Source: a marine actinobacterium MedAcidi-G3 (GTDB lineage: Bacteria; Actinomycetota; Acidimicrobiia; Acidimicrobiales; Poriferisodalaceae). Taken from it: a stretch of DNA of 64,000 nt. The position numbers and the translations under genes are program-made. The notes beneath the pieces were generated by a model, which saw only the letters and a list, made by a program, of their open reading frames with translations, was not told the DNA's origin and did no database searches. The stretch is from assembly GCA_000817105.1 (NCBI GenBank), contig JUEP01000005.1:62001-126000 (forward strand). The letters run 5' to 3'. Numbering within the stretch: position 1 is the first letter of the stretch; every line of letters starts with the position of its first letter. This document shows, piece after piece, positions 42,274 to 56,315 of this stretch.

Positions 42274-43779
42274 GTGGCTCATTTAGAAATAACTCATGAT
42301 TTAGATGATGAGGGTCTTAAACGCGTTTCTTCTCCAAGAGCAGATTTAGTTCGAGAAACAGACGCAGGCAACGGTGAATTTGCACTGATTGATGGTCCTT
42401 TCACTCTCTACAAAAGAACCCTCACTATTGTGTCTGAACCCGGGAGACACCTAGTCAAAGAGCAGTTTGAATATGAACTCTCTATTCCCTGGTTTGGTTT
42501 TCTCTTTCGGTTGCCAATTCGTCACGCTCTTCGTAACCGTCGCGACGATGGTACTGCGCCGTTTTGGGCTCCTCCTGATCATTTAGGACAAAGAGCGACA
42601 ACAATCTTTGCCACCTTGTGCGCTATCGCTCTTCTCTCAGGCTTTCTGTCCAACGCTCCATCTGAGACACACACATACGCTGCCGATGAATTCAAGGTTG
42701 ATCAGCTCAGCCAGGGCCTCCTTGGCGCTCTCATTCGCATTGGAACTTTGTTGGCTATCGGTTTTGCTGTCCTCGCCGACCGGCATGGTCGTCGACGGAT
42801 ACTGGGTTGGGCGATGGGTTTTGGGATCGCATTCTCGTGCATGGCGGCACTTTCACCATCTATACAAATATTCGCTGCCTGTCTCGTGGTTGTGAGAACT
42901 TCTAACGCGACACTCGGCGTAATAATGGTCGTCTTCGCTTTAGAAGAACTTCCTGCGGGTAGTCGCGCTTGGGGTCTTTCAGTCCTAGGTCTCTCTGCTG
43001 CTTTGGGAGCCGGTTTGGTCGTATGGACGCAACCCGTGGCCGGTTTCGCCGAATGGTCGTGGCGCCTTATTTTCTTTATCCCGGTTTTAATGGTTCCCCT
43101 CATATTCGGGGCAATTCGTCAACTTCCTGAAAGTAGAAGATTCATAAACCAGGTCGCGGGTCTCAGGTTAAGGAACTATTGGAGACCCGTGGCCCTATTA
43201 GGTGGAACCTATTTTTTACTGGGACTCTTTTTATCGCCGATCGACTGGTTTAGAAATGAGTATTTGCGTGACGAGCACAACTTCAGCGCTCTACAAGTCA
43301 GTCTTTTCGTGGTGACAACTGCCACCCCAGGCGGTATCGGTCTTTATGTAGCAGGCCGGGTGGCTGACCTACGAGGTCGCAGAATCGTGGTGGGAGTAGC
43401 GGCGGTGCTGGGGCTCGGCATTACCACTATTTTCTTTAATGCATCTGGGGCTTTATTGTGGCCGCTTGCCTTCGCCGCGATCACTCTCGCCAGCGGTCTA
43501 TTGCCAGCGGTAGGTGTCTATAGAGCCGAAATGTTTCCGACCGCAGTTCGGGCCCGGGCCGCAACGATCGTTGGAGCAATCGGAGTCGTTGGTGGCTCCA
43601 TAGGAATAATTGCGGCGGGCTGGATGAGAGTGCGTTGGGGCTCTTTCGGTCCCGGCATAGTTGTTCTCTGGATAGGCCCGCTTATCGCTGCGTTTATCGT
43701 TTGGAGACGGTTCTATGAAGGCACGAAAAAGGAGCTCGAGGCACTAAACCCTGAAGATGTTGGGCCGCTGAACTTTTGA
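42274..43779 (+). CDS. MFS transporter with about 100-residue N-terminal soluble extension
   Basis: GTG start; multiple TM helices; LADRHGRRRILGWAMGF and VADLRGRRIVVGVAA MFS loops; N-terminal ...ALIDGPFTLYKRTLTIVSEPGRHLVKEQFEYELSIPWFGFLF. Confidence 0.85.
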   Translation: MAHLEITHDLDDEGLKRVSSPRADLVRETDAGNGEFALIDGPFTLYKRTLTIVSEPGRHLVKEQFEYELSIPWFGFLFRLPIRHALRNRRDDGTAPFWAPPDHLGQRATTIFATLCAIALLSGFLSNAPSETHTYAADEFKVDQLSQGLLGALIRIGTLLAIGFAVLADRHGRRRILGWAMGFGIAFSCMAALSPSIQIFAACLVVVRTSNATLGVIMVVFALEELPAGSRAWGLSVLGLSAALGAGLVVWTQPVAGFAEWSWRLIFFIPVLMVPLIFGAIRQLPESRRFINQVAGLRLRNYWRPVALLGGTYFLLGLFLSPIDWFRNEYLRDEHNFSALQVSLFVVTTATPGGIGLYVAGRVADLRGRRIVVGVAAVLGLGITTIFFNASGALLWPLAFAAITLASGLLPAVGVYRAEMFPTAVRARAATIVGAIGVVGGSIGIIAAGWMRVRWGSFGPGIVVLWIGPLIAAFIVWRRFYEGTKKELEALNPEDVGPLNF

Positions 43780-43790
43780 GCTACGAGAGG

Positions 43791-44363
43791 TCAAGCCACC
43801 GAAATGACCCATTTATTAACGGCCTGAACGATTGCCGCTACGTGGTCTTGAGTCTTTGGGTCATGACCTCCACCCTCTAGGTACTTAGCTTCAACCCTCC
43901 CGTTTATTTGCGTTAAATGTTGGTTGAACTCCTCCGGACAGCCGAAGGGGTCATTGCTTCCAGAAACAAACAGGCACGGAACGCTGATATCGGCAAAATG
44001 TTCAACACGTAACTTGTCTGGTTTTTTGGGAGGGTGAAGCGGGTAGCTAAGTAAAACTAGTCCAGCAGCCGGCATCCCCGCTGCTACCGCCATCGAACAT
44101 ATCCGCCCTCCCATCGATCTACCTCCGTAAATCAGTCGGTCAGGCTGGCACCCCAATTCATCTGTTATCAACTGCTGCTCCTGTATGAGCTCTGCAACTA
44201 GTTTGGGGGCTCGAGGAGGGACACGTTTGCCTGCACGACGGTATGAGAACTCACGTCTCAGCACAGGTAGGGGCGAGAGGGAGTCTTGCAACGCCACGAG
44301 GGTGTCGTGTTCTTTACTGCCACCAGATCCTGGGAATAAAACCAATCCTTCTATCATCGGCAT
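43791..44363 (-). CDS. Alpha/beta hydrolase of the KANL3/Tex30-like type
   Basis: LVLFPGSGGSKEHDTLVALQ, LIYGGRSMGGRICSMAVAAGMPAAGLVLLSYPLHPP, GGGHDPKTQ. Confidence 0.82.
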   Translation of the reverse strand: MPMIEGLVLFPGSGGSKEHDTLVALQDSLSPLPVLRREFSYRRAGKRVPPRAPKLVAELIQEQQLITDELGCQPDRLIYGGRSMGGRICSMAVAAGMPAAGLVLLSYPLHPPKKPDKLRVEHFADISVPCLFVSGSNDPFGCPEEFNQHLTQINGRVEAKYLEGGGHDPKTQDHVAAIVQAVNKWVISVA

Positions 44364-44419
44364 AGCAACTCCTTATCCGGGCAGAATAGGTGTCAATTCT
44401 CGTGCAAAGGGACATCCAC

Positions 44420-45217
44420 ATGGCTACTACTAAGTTCACGAACGAAATAGTTCTTACATCCGTCAATGACAGGGTGGGCACAGTGACTCTCAACAGACCC
44501 GAAGTCCGAAATGCTCTAAGTAGCGAGCTTCTCGCAGTGCTACCTCAAGCCCTAAGTTCATTAGACGAAGACCCTGAGGTAGACGTTTTAGTTCTCACTG
44601 GAGCCGATCCCGCATTTTGTGCTGGTCTCGACTTGAGAGAACTAGGCGGATCCGGAGGGAATATCAACCCGGATAGACCCTCCAAAGCCAAAGGACCTTT
44701 CCCAAGCTACACAAAGCCATTAATTGGCGCGATTAACGGAGTAGCGGTGACAGGCGGTCTCGAGCTCGCTCTTGCGTGCGATTTCCTTATCGCTTCGGAC
44801 CGAGCAGCCTTCGCAGATACACATGCCCGCGTGGGCGTCATGCCAGGCTGGGGTCTTAGCGTCCTTCTTCCTCAAGCAATCGGAGTGCGCCGGGCTCGAG
44901 AAATGAGTTTGACCGGTAACTATATCGACGCACAAACAGCTGCTGCTTGGGGGTTAGTTAACAGGGTTGTGCCACATGAGCTACTCCTCGAAACGGTTCA
45001 ATCACTAGCGTCAGACATAAGTTCGAATGATCAAGAAGGTGTCCAACAGATGCTGAAAACTTACGAGCGAACTGGAGACACAACGGTCGCTGAAGGGTGG
45101 GAGATAGAAGCTTCCATGGGAGCGGATTGGTTAGAGAGATCTGACTTCAAACCACAGAAGGTGGCGCAACGACGAGCGGAAATACAGACCCGAGGGCGAA
45201 CTCAAAACCGTTCCTAG
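44420..45217 (+). CDS. Enoyl-CoA hydratase/isomerase family protein
   Basis: VGTVTLNRPEVRNALSSELLAVLPQAL, LTGADPAFCAGLDLRELGG, PLIGAINGVAVTGGLELALACDFLIAS. Start chosen at MATTKFTN. Confidence 0.92.
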   Translation: MATTKFTNEIVLTSVNDRVGTVTLNRPEVRNALSSELLAVLPQALSSLDEDPEVDVLVLTGADPAFCAGLDLRELGGSGGNINPDRPSKAKGPFPSYTKPLIGAINGVAVTGGLELALACDFLIASDRAAFADTHARVGVMPGWGLSVLLPQAIGVRRAREMSLTGNYIDAQTAAAWGLVNRVVPHELLLETVQSLASDISSNDQEGVQQMLKTYERTGDTTVAEGWEIEASMGADWLERSDFKPQKVAQRRAEIQTRGRTQNRS

Positions 45218-45218
45218 T

Positions 45219-46424
45219 TCATGAGCTACGTGTGTCGATCATTCGAACAATCTCTGCTGCTATTTCAAGACTTGCTGTAGCAGCGGGGCTTGGTGCATTA
45301 AGTACGTGCAGGGTATTAGCGGCTTCGGTAATGGAGAAATCATCCAGTAACTCTCCCTTCCCATCCATAGCTTGGGCACGGACTCCGGCTGGACTAGCTT
45401 CCAAATCCTTGGCCACGATGTCCGGCACCAAACGTTGCAGAGCTTTCACAAAAGCGTCTTTGCTAACCGACCTCCATATTTCGCCAGCTCCAGTCCGCCA
45501 ATATTTACGCGCTAATTTCCATAGTCCTCGGTTGCCTATGTGTTCCACGATCTGACTCAACTCAATATCTCGCCACGTGTACCCTTCGCGAGCCATCGCT
45601 AAGACAGCATTTGGACCGGCATGCACCGAACCGTCAATCATTCGAGTTAGGTGCACACCTAGGAAAGGGAAACTGGGGTCAGGCACTGGATAGATCAGTC
45701 CTCGGACCAAATCACAACGCTCCGGAACCAATTCAAAGTACTCACCTCTAAAAGGCACTATCCGATGTCCGTCAGCCGCACCAACCATCTTTGCTACGTG
45801 ATCGCTGCGAAGGCCCGCGCAGTTCACAACGAGACCGGCAACTATTTCGCCCTTTAAGGTCGAAACACGAGCCCCTTCGTTAGATTCATCAATCGTTAAG
45901 ACTTTCGCCCCGTATCTGATGACACCTCCCTTATCTTCGATCTCAGCGACCAAGGCTCTACAGACTGCCGCATACGACACGATCCCGGTTGAGGGGATGT
46001 GAAGTGCTTCAACACCCATGCAATGAGGTTCGATTTCCTTCAGCCTCGCAGTACTGATTAGTTCAGCAGCAAGACCGTTATGGTCTGCCCGTTCTCGCAA
46101 AGCCCGAAGCCGTTCTATTTCATCATTTCTGGTAGCAACAATGACCTTCCCGCAGATCTCGTGATCAATTTCTCGTTCCTCGCAGAACTTCACCATCGCG
46201 CTCCGGCCAGCAACCGCGAGTTCAGCTTTCATCGAGCCAGGTGCATAATAAATTCCGGAATGCAGAACCCCAGAATTCCGACCAGTTTGGTGCAACGCCG
46301 AGTCATCTTCCCTCTCAAGCACTACTACAGACTTACCTGGACATTGGGAAAGATACTGACGAGCAGTGGCAAGACCGATAATGCCAGCTCCAACTACTAC
46401 TAGATCAATTCGCTCAGATGTCAT
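45219..46424 (-). CDS. lhgO: L-2-hydroxyglutarate oxidase (LhgO-like FAD enzyme)
   Basis: IDLVVVGAGIIGLATARQYL, LHQTGRNSGVLHSGIYYAPGSMKAELAVAGR, NCAGLRSDHVAKM, FLGVHLTRMIDGSVHAGPNAVLA. Confidence 0.9.
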   Translation of the reverse strand: MTSERIDLVVVGAGIIGLATARQYLSQCPGKSVVVLEREDDSALHQTGRNSGVLHSGIYYAPGSMKAELAVAGRSAMVKFCEEREIDHEICGKVIVATRNDEIERLRALRERADHNGLAAELISTARLKEIEPHCMGVEALHIPSTGIVSYAAVCRALVAEIEDKGGVIRYGAKVLTIDESNEGARVSTLKGEIVAGLVVNCAGLRSDHVAKMVGAADGHRIVPFRGEYFELVPERCDLVRGLIYPVPDPSFPFLGVHLTRMIDGSVHAGPNAVLAMAREGYTWRDIELSQIVEHIGNRGLWKLARKYWRTGAGEIWRSVSKDAFVKALQRLVPDIVAKDLEASPAGVRAQAMDGKGELLDDFSITEAANTLHVLNAPSPAATASLEIAAEIVRMIDTRSS

Positions 46425-46430
46425 GGGGAG

Positions 46431-47153
46431 TTAACCGTTCCTATTTTCCAGAAGAATATTGCGAGCTGCGGTCAGCATCTCAATCCGTTGCCCCGCATCC
46501 TCAGCAACACCCCCATGGTCGGGGTGGGCGGTACGCAGCAACCGACGAAAAGTTCTACGTATTTGGCGCGGTTCCGGTACCCCGTTCGCCGACGCGCCAG
46601 TCAGTCCCAATACTTCGAGTGCCCATACGATGGGGTCGGCCCCCACATCGCTACCCCATTTAGTTACCGGAGATTTTCCAGAAATATAACGAAGCAAATC
46701 ATCATGATCTTGGCCTCGCCAGCCGCGCACAGAACGTAAAAGCGTAAGTAAACTTCGCCGCATTTGTCGCGGTTGCTGACTTATCCGATAAAGGACTGCC
46801 AGCACATGAGGTTCTGGACGATCGCTCGGTGCTAGATCAAGCACTACACGACCATCGGATAATTCAATCAGCTGGTGGGTTGACCGAGTGAGACCTACAC
46901 GATCTTCTTGCAATCGATGCCGAAGCTTTGGTTGCGGAATTCGAGCACCAATCTCAATGAGGTTTAATAAATCATTTAAATCATTATTCTCATCATCACC
47001 GAATTGTTGAGTATGTGCCGCGAAGACAGCTGCGATAAGTAGCCCACCAGCGCCCGGCGAGGGATCAAACCCCAACTGGTCCTCACCCAAGGCCACGCGA
47101 CGTGTAGGAACCGCGGGCCGTGAATGCCAGACATTCAACTCAGCCAAAATCAC
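46431..47153 (-). CDS. Protein with C-terminal DnaJ-like J domain
   Basis: C-terminus EVLGLTG...PEPRQIRRTFRRLLRTAHPDHGGVAEDAGQRIEMLTAARNILL includes the HPD motif; N-terminal ~170 aa unassigned. Confidence 0.7.
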   Translation of the reverse strand: MILAELNVWHSRPAVPTRRVALGEDQLGFDPSPGAGGLLIAAVFAAHTQQFGDDENNDLNDLLNLIEIGARIPQPKLRHRLQEDRVGLTRSTHQLIELSDGRVVLDLAPSDRPEPHVLAVLYRISQQPRQMRRSLLTLLRSVRGWRGQDHDDLLRYISGKSPVTKWGSDVGADPIVWALEVLGLTGASANGVPEPRQIRRTFRRLLRTAHPDHGGVAEDAGQRIEMLTAARNILLENRNG

Positions 47154-47225
47154 CTTAGGGAAGCTACTAGCGGAACGAGCGACTAACTCATACTTATCTC
47201 ACTTGACGGGCTAGGGTCACACCCT

Positions 47226-48221
47226 ATGGCTAAGTCACTTTCAGAGGTTCCTGATAGAAATCTTGCTCTTGAGTTGGTACGCACTACTGAAGCGGCCGCT
47301 CTAGCAGCGGCCAGATGGATGGGACGAGGTGACAAAGAGGGTGCAGACGGCGCAGCAGTCGATGCTATGCGCATCATCTTGGGATCAGTCCCTATGGATG
47401 GCCTAGTAGTCATCGGAGAAGGCGAAAAAGACGAAGCCCCAATGCTCTACAACGGAGAAGCTATCGGTGATGGAACGGGAGCTAAAACCGATATTGCTGT
47501 GGACCCAATCGACGGGACCACTCTGACGTCTTTGGGAAGAGGAAACGCCATTTCGGTGATCGCCGTTGCACCCAGGGGAACAATGTTTGACCCGGGCCCT
47601 TGCGTATATATGGAAAAGATTGCGGTCGGCCCAAAATCCAAAGGCCTAATATCTATCGACAAAAGTCCCACCGAGAACCTGGCCGCAATCGCTGCAGCCA
47701 CGGGACGTGGCGTACGGGATCTGACGGCCGTGATACTTGACCGAGATCGACATACGGAATTGATTAACGAGGTCAGGGAGAGTGGAGCCCGCATCCGACT
47801 GATCCCTGACGGCGACGTCGCGGGTGCGATCGCCACAGCTACAAGTGACGGCGCCGATGTTCTATTTGGGATAGGAGGAACTCCTGAAGGTGTGATCTCA
47901 GCTGCAGCTCTTAAGTGCCTCGGAGGAGAAATGCAGGGCAAATTGTGGCCCAGGAATGGAACTGAACGCCAAGCAGCGATAGATGCCGGCTACGACTTAG
48001 ATCGAGTTCTAAACACAGAAGATCTCGTCCGGTCTGATGACGTTTTTTTTGCCGCTACCGGCATCACCGACGGAGAGCTCTTAAAAGGCGTTCGGTTTAC
48101 CGCTGAAGGAGCTATCTCCGATTCATTGGTGATGCGTTCGAAAAGCGGCACAGTCCGCAGGATAGAAGCGACACATAACATAGGAAAATTGAGCGAATTT
48201 TCTTCAGTGGACTTCACTTAA
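47226..48221 (+). CDS. glpX: Fructose-1,6-bisphosphatase class II
   Basis: [83 protein letters not shown]. Confidence 0.95.
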   Translation: MAKSLSEVPDRNLALELVRTTEAAALAAARWMGRGDKEGADGAAVDAMRIILGSVPMDGLVVIGEGEKDEAPMLYNGEAIGDGTGAKTDIAVDPIDGTTLTSLGRGNAISVIAVAPRGTMFDPGPCVYMEKIAVGPKSKGLISIDKSPTENLAAIAAATGRGVRDLTAVILDRDRHTELINEVRESGARIRLIPDGDVAGAIATATSDGADVLFGIGGTPEGVISAAALKCLGGEMQGKLWPRNGTERQAAIDAGYDLDRVLNTEDLVRSDDVFFAATGITDGELLKGVRFTAEGAISDSLVMRSKSGTVRRIEATHNIGKLSEFSSVDFT

Positions 48222-48269
48222 ATCAAATTCCGTTATTCCGCAAAACGCGTCATTCTCATCTGCACCTCT

Positions 48270-48698
48270 ATGATCACTCCTATGTCAAAACCCAATGACT
48301 TAGAGGAAGGCACAGCACAGCGCCTTGATTTCGACAAGATCGGTTCAATTGGCAGAAGCGGCCATCAGGTTCTACCCGTAGTTCTTCAGGAAGCTGACTC
48401 TGGTGACGTCTTATTTGTCGGCTATGCAAACGAAACTGCATTGCGGATGACCTTAGAACTTAGAAGTGCTGTTCTCTACTCAACTTCAAGACAGGAAATA
48501 TGGCACAAAGGGGCCACCTCGGGTGACACCTTGTCTCTTATAGATGTGCGAGTCAACTGTGAACAAAACTCACTTCTGTACCGGGTTCGAAGAGACGGAC
48601 AGGGAGCCTGCCACACTCTGAAGGAAGACGGGTCTACAAGGTCGGGTTGCTACTACCGAATTGTGGCAAGCGAGAATGAACTACTTTTTGTGGAGTAG
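48270..48698 (+). CDS. hisI: Phosphoribosyl-AMP cyclohydrolase
   Basis: LPVVLQEADSGDVLFVGYANETALRMTLE, YSTSRQEIWHKGATSGDTLSLIDVRVNCEQNSLLYRVR, GACHT. Confidence 0.93.
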   Translation: MITPMSKPNDLEEGTAQRLDFDKIGSIGRSGHQVLPVVLQEADSGDVLFVGYANETALRMTLELRSAVLYSTSRQEIWHKGATSGDTLSLIDVRVNCEQNSLLYRVRRDGQGACHTLKEDGSTRSGCYYRIVASENELLFVE

Positions 48699-48742
48699 TT
48701 AGGAAATGACCGGTATTAAATATCTGAACAGCATTCCTATAT

Positions 48743-49126
48743 TCAGCCGGCGCTCGACACCTGAATTCGAGTTTCTGCCCACTTCTTAGCGTTTGCGGCC
48801 TGATTATCATCGGCGTCCGCGTTAAGTGCCTGCTCGGCAGCTTGAAGATCTGATTGCGCCTCTTCGACATTGATATCTTCAACTGCAAGAGCACCGTCGC
48901 TAAGAATCGTTACGGAGTTGCCGCTTACCTCGACAAATCCGCCATTTATAGCCAGCGACACCACGCCATCATTAGCCCAGAGTTGCGTTTGCCCAATGTC
49001 TAGAGCTCCTATGAAGGGAGCATGGTTGTCGAGAAAAGCTACATCGCCTTCTACTGTGCGGGTTACTACTTGCGAGCATTCGCCCGAGAAGAGCACCGCT
49101 TCGGGTGAGACAAGTTCAACCTGCAT
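48743..49126 (-). CDS. atpC: ATP synthase epsilon subunit
   Basis: MQVELVSPEAVLFSGECSQVVTRTVEGDVAFLDNHAPFIGAL; last gene of the atp operon. Confidence 0.93.
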   Translation of the reverse strand: MQVELVSPEAVLFSGECSQVVTRTVEGDVAFLDNHAPFIGALDIGQTQLWANDGVVSLAINGGFVEVSGNSVTILSDGALAVEDINVEEAQSDLQAAEQALNADADDNQAANAKKWAETRIQVSSAG

Positions 49127-49146
49127 ACGTTTGGCTCAACTCCCAA

Positions 49147-51571
<2,425 letters not shown>

Positions 51572-51577
51572 TGCTTA

Positions 51578-53119
51578 TCAGTCCTCTGAATCGTTCGTGT
51601 CGGCTTCGGCGGTCATTTGGAAGGTCGCCTTGAACGACTCCACTGCTGCTTTCACTTGGTCGTCCGGCAACACTCCAGTGCTCCGGATTTCATCCAGCAA
51701 GCCGGCATTTCGAGACCTCATACTCTCTATAAACTCAGACTCGAAGCGCTGGACATCTTCGACAGGCAAGTCATCGAGGTATCCGTTAGTTCCTGTATAA
51801 ATCGATACGACTTGTTCTTCGACCGGCATAGGGCTGTTGAGTCCCTGTTTCAACAGTTCAACGAGTCGATAACCTCTCCCCAACTGCGCCGCAGATGCGG
51901 CATCCAACTCAGAGCCGAAGGTCGCAAAAGCTTCGAGGTCTCGGAACTGCGCTAAGTCAATTTTTAATGTTCCAGCGACGCTCTTCATAGCCTTAGTTTG
52001 AGCATCTCCGCCTACACGCGAGACTGAAACGCCCACGTCAACCGCTGGTCGGACACCAGACTTAAAGAGATCATCTTGGAGATATATCTGACCATCAGTA
52101 ATCGAAATCACATTGGTAGGGATGTATGCAGATACATCTCCTGCTTTGGTCTCAATAACTGGTAGTGCGGTCAGTGATCCTGCACCCTGGGCATCAGACA
52201 ATTTTGCGGCTCGCTCGAGAAGTCGACTGTGAAGATAAAAGACATCCCCCGGGTACGCCTCGCGTCCTGGCGGCCGCCGAAGCAGCAAAGACAGCTGTCT
52301 ATAGGCTTCGGCTTGCTTGGAAAGGTCGTCATAGACGATCAGGGCATGCTCGCCATTTTCCATCCAATGCTGGCCCATGGCGCATCCTGCATAGGGAGCT
52401 AAATATTTGAACGGGGCCGCATCTGCAGCCGGGGCGCACACGACGACGGTGTAATCCATCGCTCCTCGCTCTTCCAGCGTGCTGACAACCTGCGCAACTG
52501 TTGAACCCTTCTGGCCAACTGCAACGTAAATACATTTAACGCCAAGACCAGCCTGGTTAAGAATGGTGTCGATAGCGACTGAGGTTTTGCCGGTCTTCCG
52601 ATCTCCAATAATTAACTCGCGTTGACCTCGCCCAACGGGCGTCATGGCGTCAATTGCTTTGATACCCGTTTGAAGAGGTTCGTGCACAGGTTGGCGGCCC
52701 ATTATCCCGGGAGCTTGAATTTCCATCCGGCGCGCTTCGGTTCCTACTAACGGACCTTTTCCATCAATGGGCTCACCTAAAGCGTTGACAACTCTTCCCA
52801 AGACACCATCGCCGACCGGCACCGACAAGATTCTTCCGGTTGCCTTAACGTTTTGACCTTCTTCAATGTTCTCCACATTTCCGAGAACGACTGCACCAAT
52901 TGAATCTTCATCTAAGTTCAAGGCGAGGCCGACATCACCACTATCAAATTCCAAAATCTCATTGACTGAAGCGTTAGGGAGACCCGACACGCGCGCAATG
53001 CCGTCTCCTACTTCAAGAATGCGACCTACTGTTCCAGATTCGACGGAAGGATCAAACCCTTCAAGATTTTTCTGGATGGCTGCAGTTATATCCGCAGCAT
53101 CGAAGCTGAGGTCAGTCAT
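51578..53119 (-). CDS. atpA: ATP synthase alpha subunit
   Basis: [72 protein letters not shown]. Confidence 0.97.
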   Translation of the reverse strand: MTDLSFDAADITAAIQKNLEGFDPSVESGTVGRILEVGDGIARVSGLPNASVNEILEFDSGDVGLALNLDEDSIGAVVLGNVENIEEGQNVKATGRILSVPVGDGVLGRVVNALGEPIDGKGPLVGTEARRMEIQAPGIMGRQPVHEPLQTGIKAIDAMTPVGRGQRELIIGDRKTGKTSVAIDTILNQAGLGVKCIYVAVGQKGSTVAQVVSTLEERGAMDYTVVVCAPAADAAPFKYLAPYAGCAMGQHWMENGEHALIVYDDLSKQAEAYRQLSLLLRRPPGREAYPGDVFYLHSRLLERAAKLSDAQGAGSLTALPVIETKAGDVSAYIPTNVISITDGQIYLQDDLFKSGVRPAVDVGVSVSRVGGDAQTKAMKSVAGTLKIDLAQFRDLEAFATFGSELDAASAAQLGRGYRLVELLKQGLNSPMPVEEQVVSIYTGTNGYLDDLPVEDVQRFESEFIESMRSRNAGLLDEIRSTGVLPDDQVKAAVESFKATFQMTAEADTNDSED

Positions 53120-53643
53120 GACAAACGCTCCTTCATTTTTTCAAGACGAGTACGTACTGATCCATCGAAGACCGTGTCTCCCACTTGGGCAACAACTCCT
53201 CCAAGGATGTCTGGGTCCACAACGACGACTACATCAATGTTCATCCCAGTTGCTTTAGATAAGGCGCCCCTAAGACGCTCACGTTGATCTTCATTAAGTG
53301 CCACGGCTGAGCGAACCTCTGCAACCGCCTGCCCTCGAGATTCCGCTGCTTGTCGAACCAATTCGTCAGCTATCACACTGATATCGTTTCCCCGGCCGGC
53401 GCCCACCAACATGCTCACAAGATTGATAGTGACTGGCGAGGCACTAACTCCTAGCAAGTCCTCTAGCACTCCGATTCGACGCGATGCAGGTATTGCCCTA
53501 TCGCTGAGCGTCGAACGCAGCTGATCAGAAGACTCAACGGTCCGACCCAACTGATACAGCTCATCCGCGACGCGGTTGAGTTCACCTTCGGCTTCAGCCA
53601 ATTTGGCTATGCCGGCGGCGTACTCCTCCACTTTCTCGGTCAT
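53116..53643 (-). CDS. atpH: ATP synthase delta subunit
   Basis: Position in operon and C-terminal region [32 protein letters not shown]. Confidence 0.93.
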   Translation of the reverse strand: MTEKVEEYAAGIAKLAEAEGELNRVADELYQLGRTVESSDQLRSTLSDRAIPASRRIGVLEDLLGVSASPVTINLVSMLVGAGRGNDISVIADELVRQAAESRGQAVAEVRSAVALNEDQRERLRGALSKATGMNIDVVVVVDPDILGGVVAQVGDTVFDGSVRTRLEKMKERLS

Positions 53644-53743
53644 CGCTTTCCTCGTTCTACTCGTAAACAGTTACTGCAGCTAAATCGCTGCTTCATGAGT
53701 GGTCCATCAACCAGAGCTCGAAGGACCACTTTGGGTATGTCGG

Positions 53744-54280
53744 TCAGCTACCAACTGATTCAATGTAGTCGTCCACTAACCTAGAATAAGAAGCTTCATC
53801 TAAGCTAGAGCGAACAACTTGCTCGGCTGCTCCGACGGCTAATGATGTAACTTGCGCCCGAATGTCGGCCATAGCTCTGGCCTTTGCTGCCTCGATATCG
53901 GCGTCCGCTTGAGCGCGTTTCTCATCAATTTCAGGTTCTATCGCTGCTATGCGATCCTGTCTGACCTGTTCAGCTTCAGCCCGCGCAGCCTCAAGGATTC
54001 GCGATGCTTCAGCCTGGGCTTCTGCAATCTTAGAATCATACTCAGCACGGAGGCCTTCGGCCTCCGACCGCGCGGTATCAGCGGCATCAAGATCGCCCTG
54101 AATCTTTTCAGATCTAGCTTCCATCACCTTCTTTATCGCCGGGTAGGCGAATTTCGACATGACAATGAAAAGGATTGCGAAGGCCATGCCTCCCCAAATA
54201 ATTTCATTCCATACAGGAAGGATCGGGTTCGAAGCCCCCCCTCCTGCGTCGCCCGCCGCTAGGAGTCCAATTGAGTTCAT
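53744..54280 (-). CDS. atpF: ATP synthase b subunit
   Basis: N-terminal TM (WNEIIWGGMAFAILFIVMSKFAYPAIKKVMEARSEKI) followed by a long charged helix. Confidence 0.94.
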   Translation of the reverse strand: MNSIGLLAAGDAGGGASNPILPVWNEIIWGGMAFAILFIVMSKFAYPAIKKVMEARSEKIQGDLDAADTARSEAEGLRAEYDSKIAEAQAEASRILEAARAEAEQVRQDRIAAIEPEIDEKRAQADADIEAAKARAMADIRAQVTSLAVGAAEQVVRSSLDEASYSRLVDDYIESVGS

Positions 54281-54289
54281 TGTCTCTCC

Positions 54290-55367
<1,078 letters not shown>

Positions 55368-55371
<4 letters not shown>

Positions 55372-55850
55372 TTGATCTCCTTGCGATTTCTTTGTGTCAT
55401 CTGGCTAGGTCTCAATCCGGGGTAAGCCAGCGATATGGAAACATAGCGCGTCTCCCACACCAGCAACCCAAGATGGGAAACGATAATCGTTATAGCGAGG
55501 GGAATAGGTGCAAAAACGCCAATTTTACTAAAAGCTATAACTGCAACGGTCAGAATCGCCAAACGAAGGACGAAGCCACCTAATGCGGCGAACATAAGAG
55601 CTCCTACCGATATCCGCCCAGCCCAAGTCAAAAGCGCTGCTGCGAACGCAAAGTTAGCGAAGATCAGGCCAAGCCCATAAGCAGATGATGCCAGTCCGTT
55701 AACTCCCCAAAAAACAAGTGACAACGCTAGCCATGCCGGACTTATCTTTAAACCTCTCAACAGCATGTCTCTAACAATGCTTTTTTCTGGCTCGGCTAGT
55801 TGGCTTACCTGCGGGAAGTCTGTTGATCGCTCGTCTACTTTTTCACTCAT
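55368..55850 (-). CDS. ATP synthase-associated membrane protein (AtpI-like)
   Basis: 160-aa protein with multiple TM helices immediately upstream of atpB. Confidence 0.65.
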
Positions 55851-56188
55851 CTTTCGCTGCGCCCCTCAAGAGTGATGCCCGTCGGTAGATGATCATCAAT
55901 TTCTTCCTGCCTGTCCAGTCCTCTGACATTGGCAGGGCGGCTTGTCATCATCTCATCTTCGATACGTGACATCCGGCTTGTATAGCGGTACCACTCGGCA
56001 GTCAGTTTTCCTAGAAAGGCGACTAACCCAAACCCTAGAGCCACCCAGGGACCTGTTTCGAGCCAGCGATCAATGAGCCAGCCGATCGCAGAGAAAATAA
56101 CTGGGGTCACGACAATCTCTACGGAGCGCGAAAATGCATCATCTGTGCCGAAGAAGATTTTATTCTTGGAGAGCGCTGGTGCTCGCAT
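55847..56188 (-). CDS. AtpZ/AtpI family (F0F1-ATPase subunit) small membrane protein
   Basis: VTPVIFSAIGWLIDRWLETGPWVALGFGLVAFLGKLTAEWYRY resembles the AtpZ/AtpI family. Confidence 0.72.
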   Translation of the reverse strand: MRAPALSKNKIFFGTDDAFSRSVEIVVTPVIFSAIGWLIDRWLETGPWVALGFGLVAFLGKLTAEWYRYTSRMSRIEDEMMTSRPANVRGLDRQEEIDDHLPTGITLEGRSER

Positions 56189-56229
56189 GCTAGGGGCAGT
56201 CTCCCGACTGTTAGCGAATGAGTGGACAG

Positions 56230-56267
56230 GTCAAGAAGCGGCTTCACCCTAATTGGGGTGTCTTGAC
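56230..56267 (-). promoter_or_regulatory. Nested stem-loop between wecA-like gene and atp operon
   Basis: Minus strand GTCAAGA-CACCCCAATTAGGGTG-AAGCCGCT-TCTTGAC: outer 7-bp stem enclosing an inner hairpin. Confidence 0.4.
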
Positions 56268-56315
56268 GGTTGCAAGCGGCTACGGGTCTAATTACGCCAT
56301 ATCAAATGATTTACG

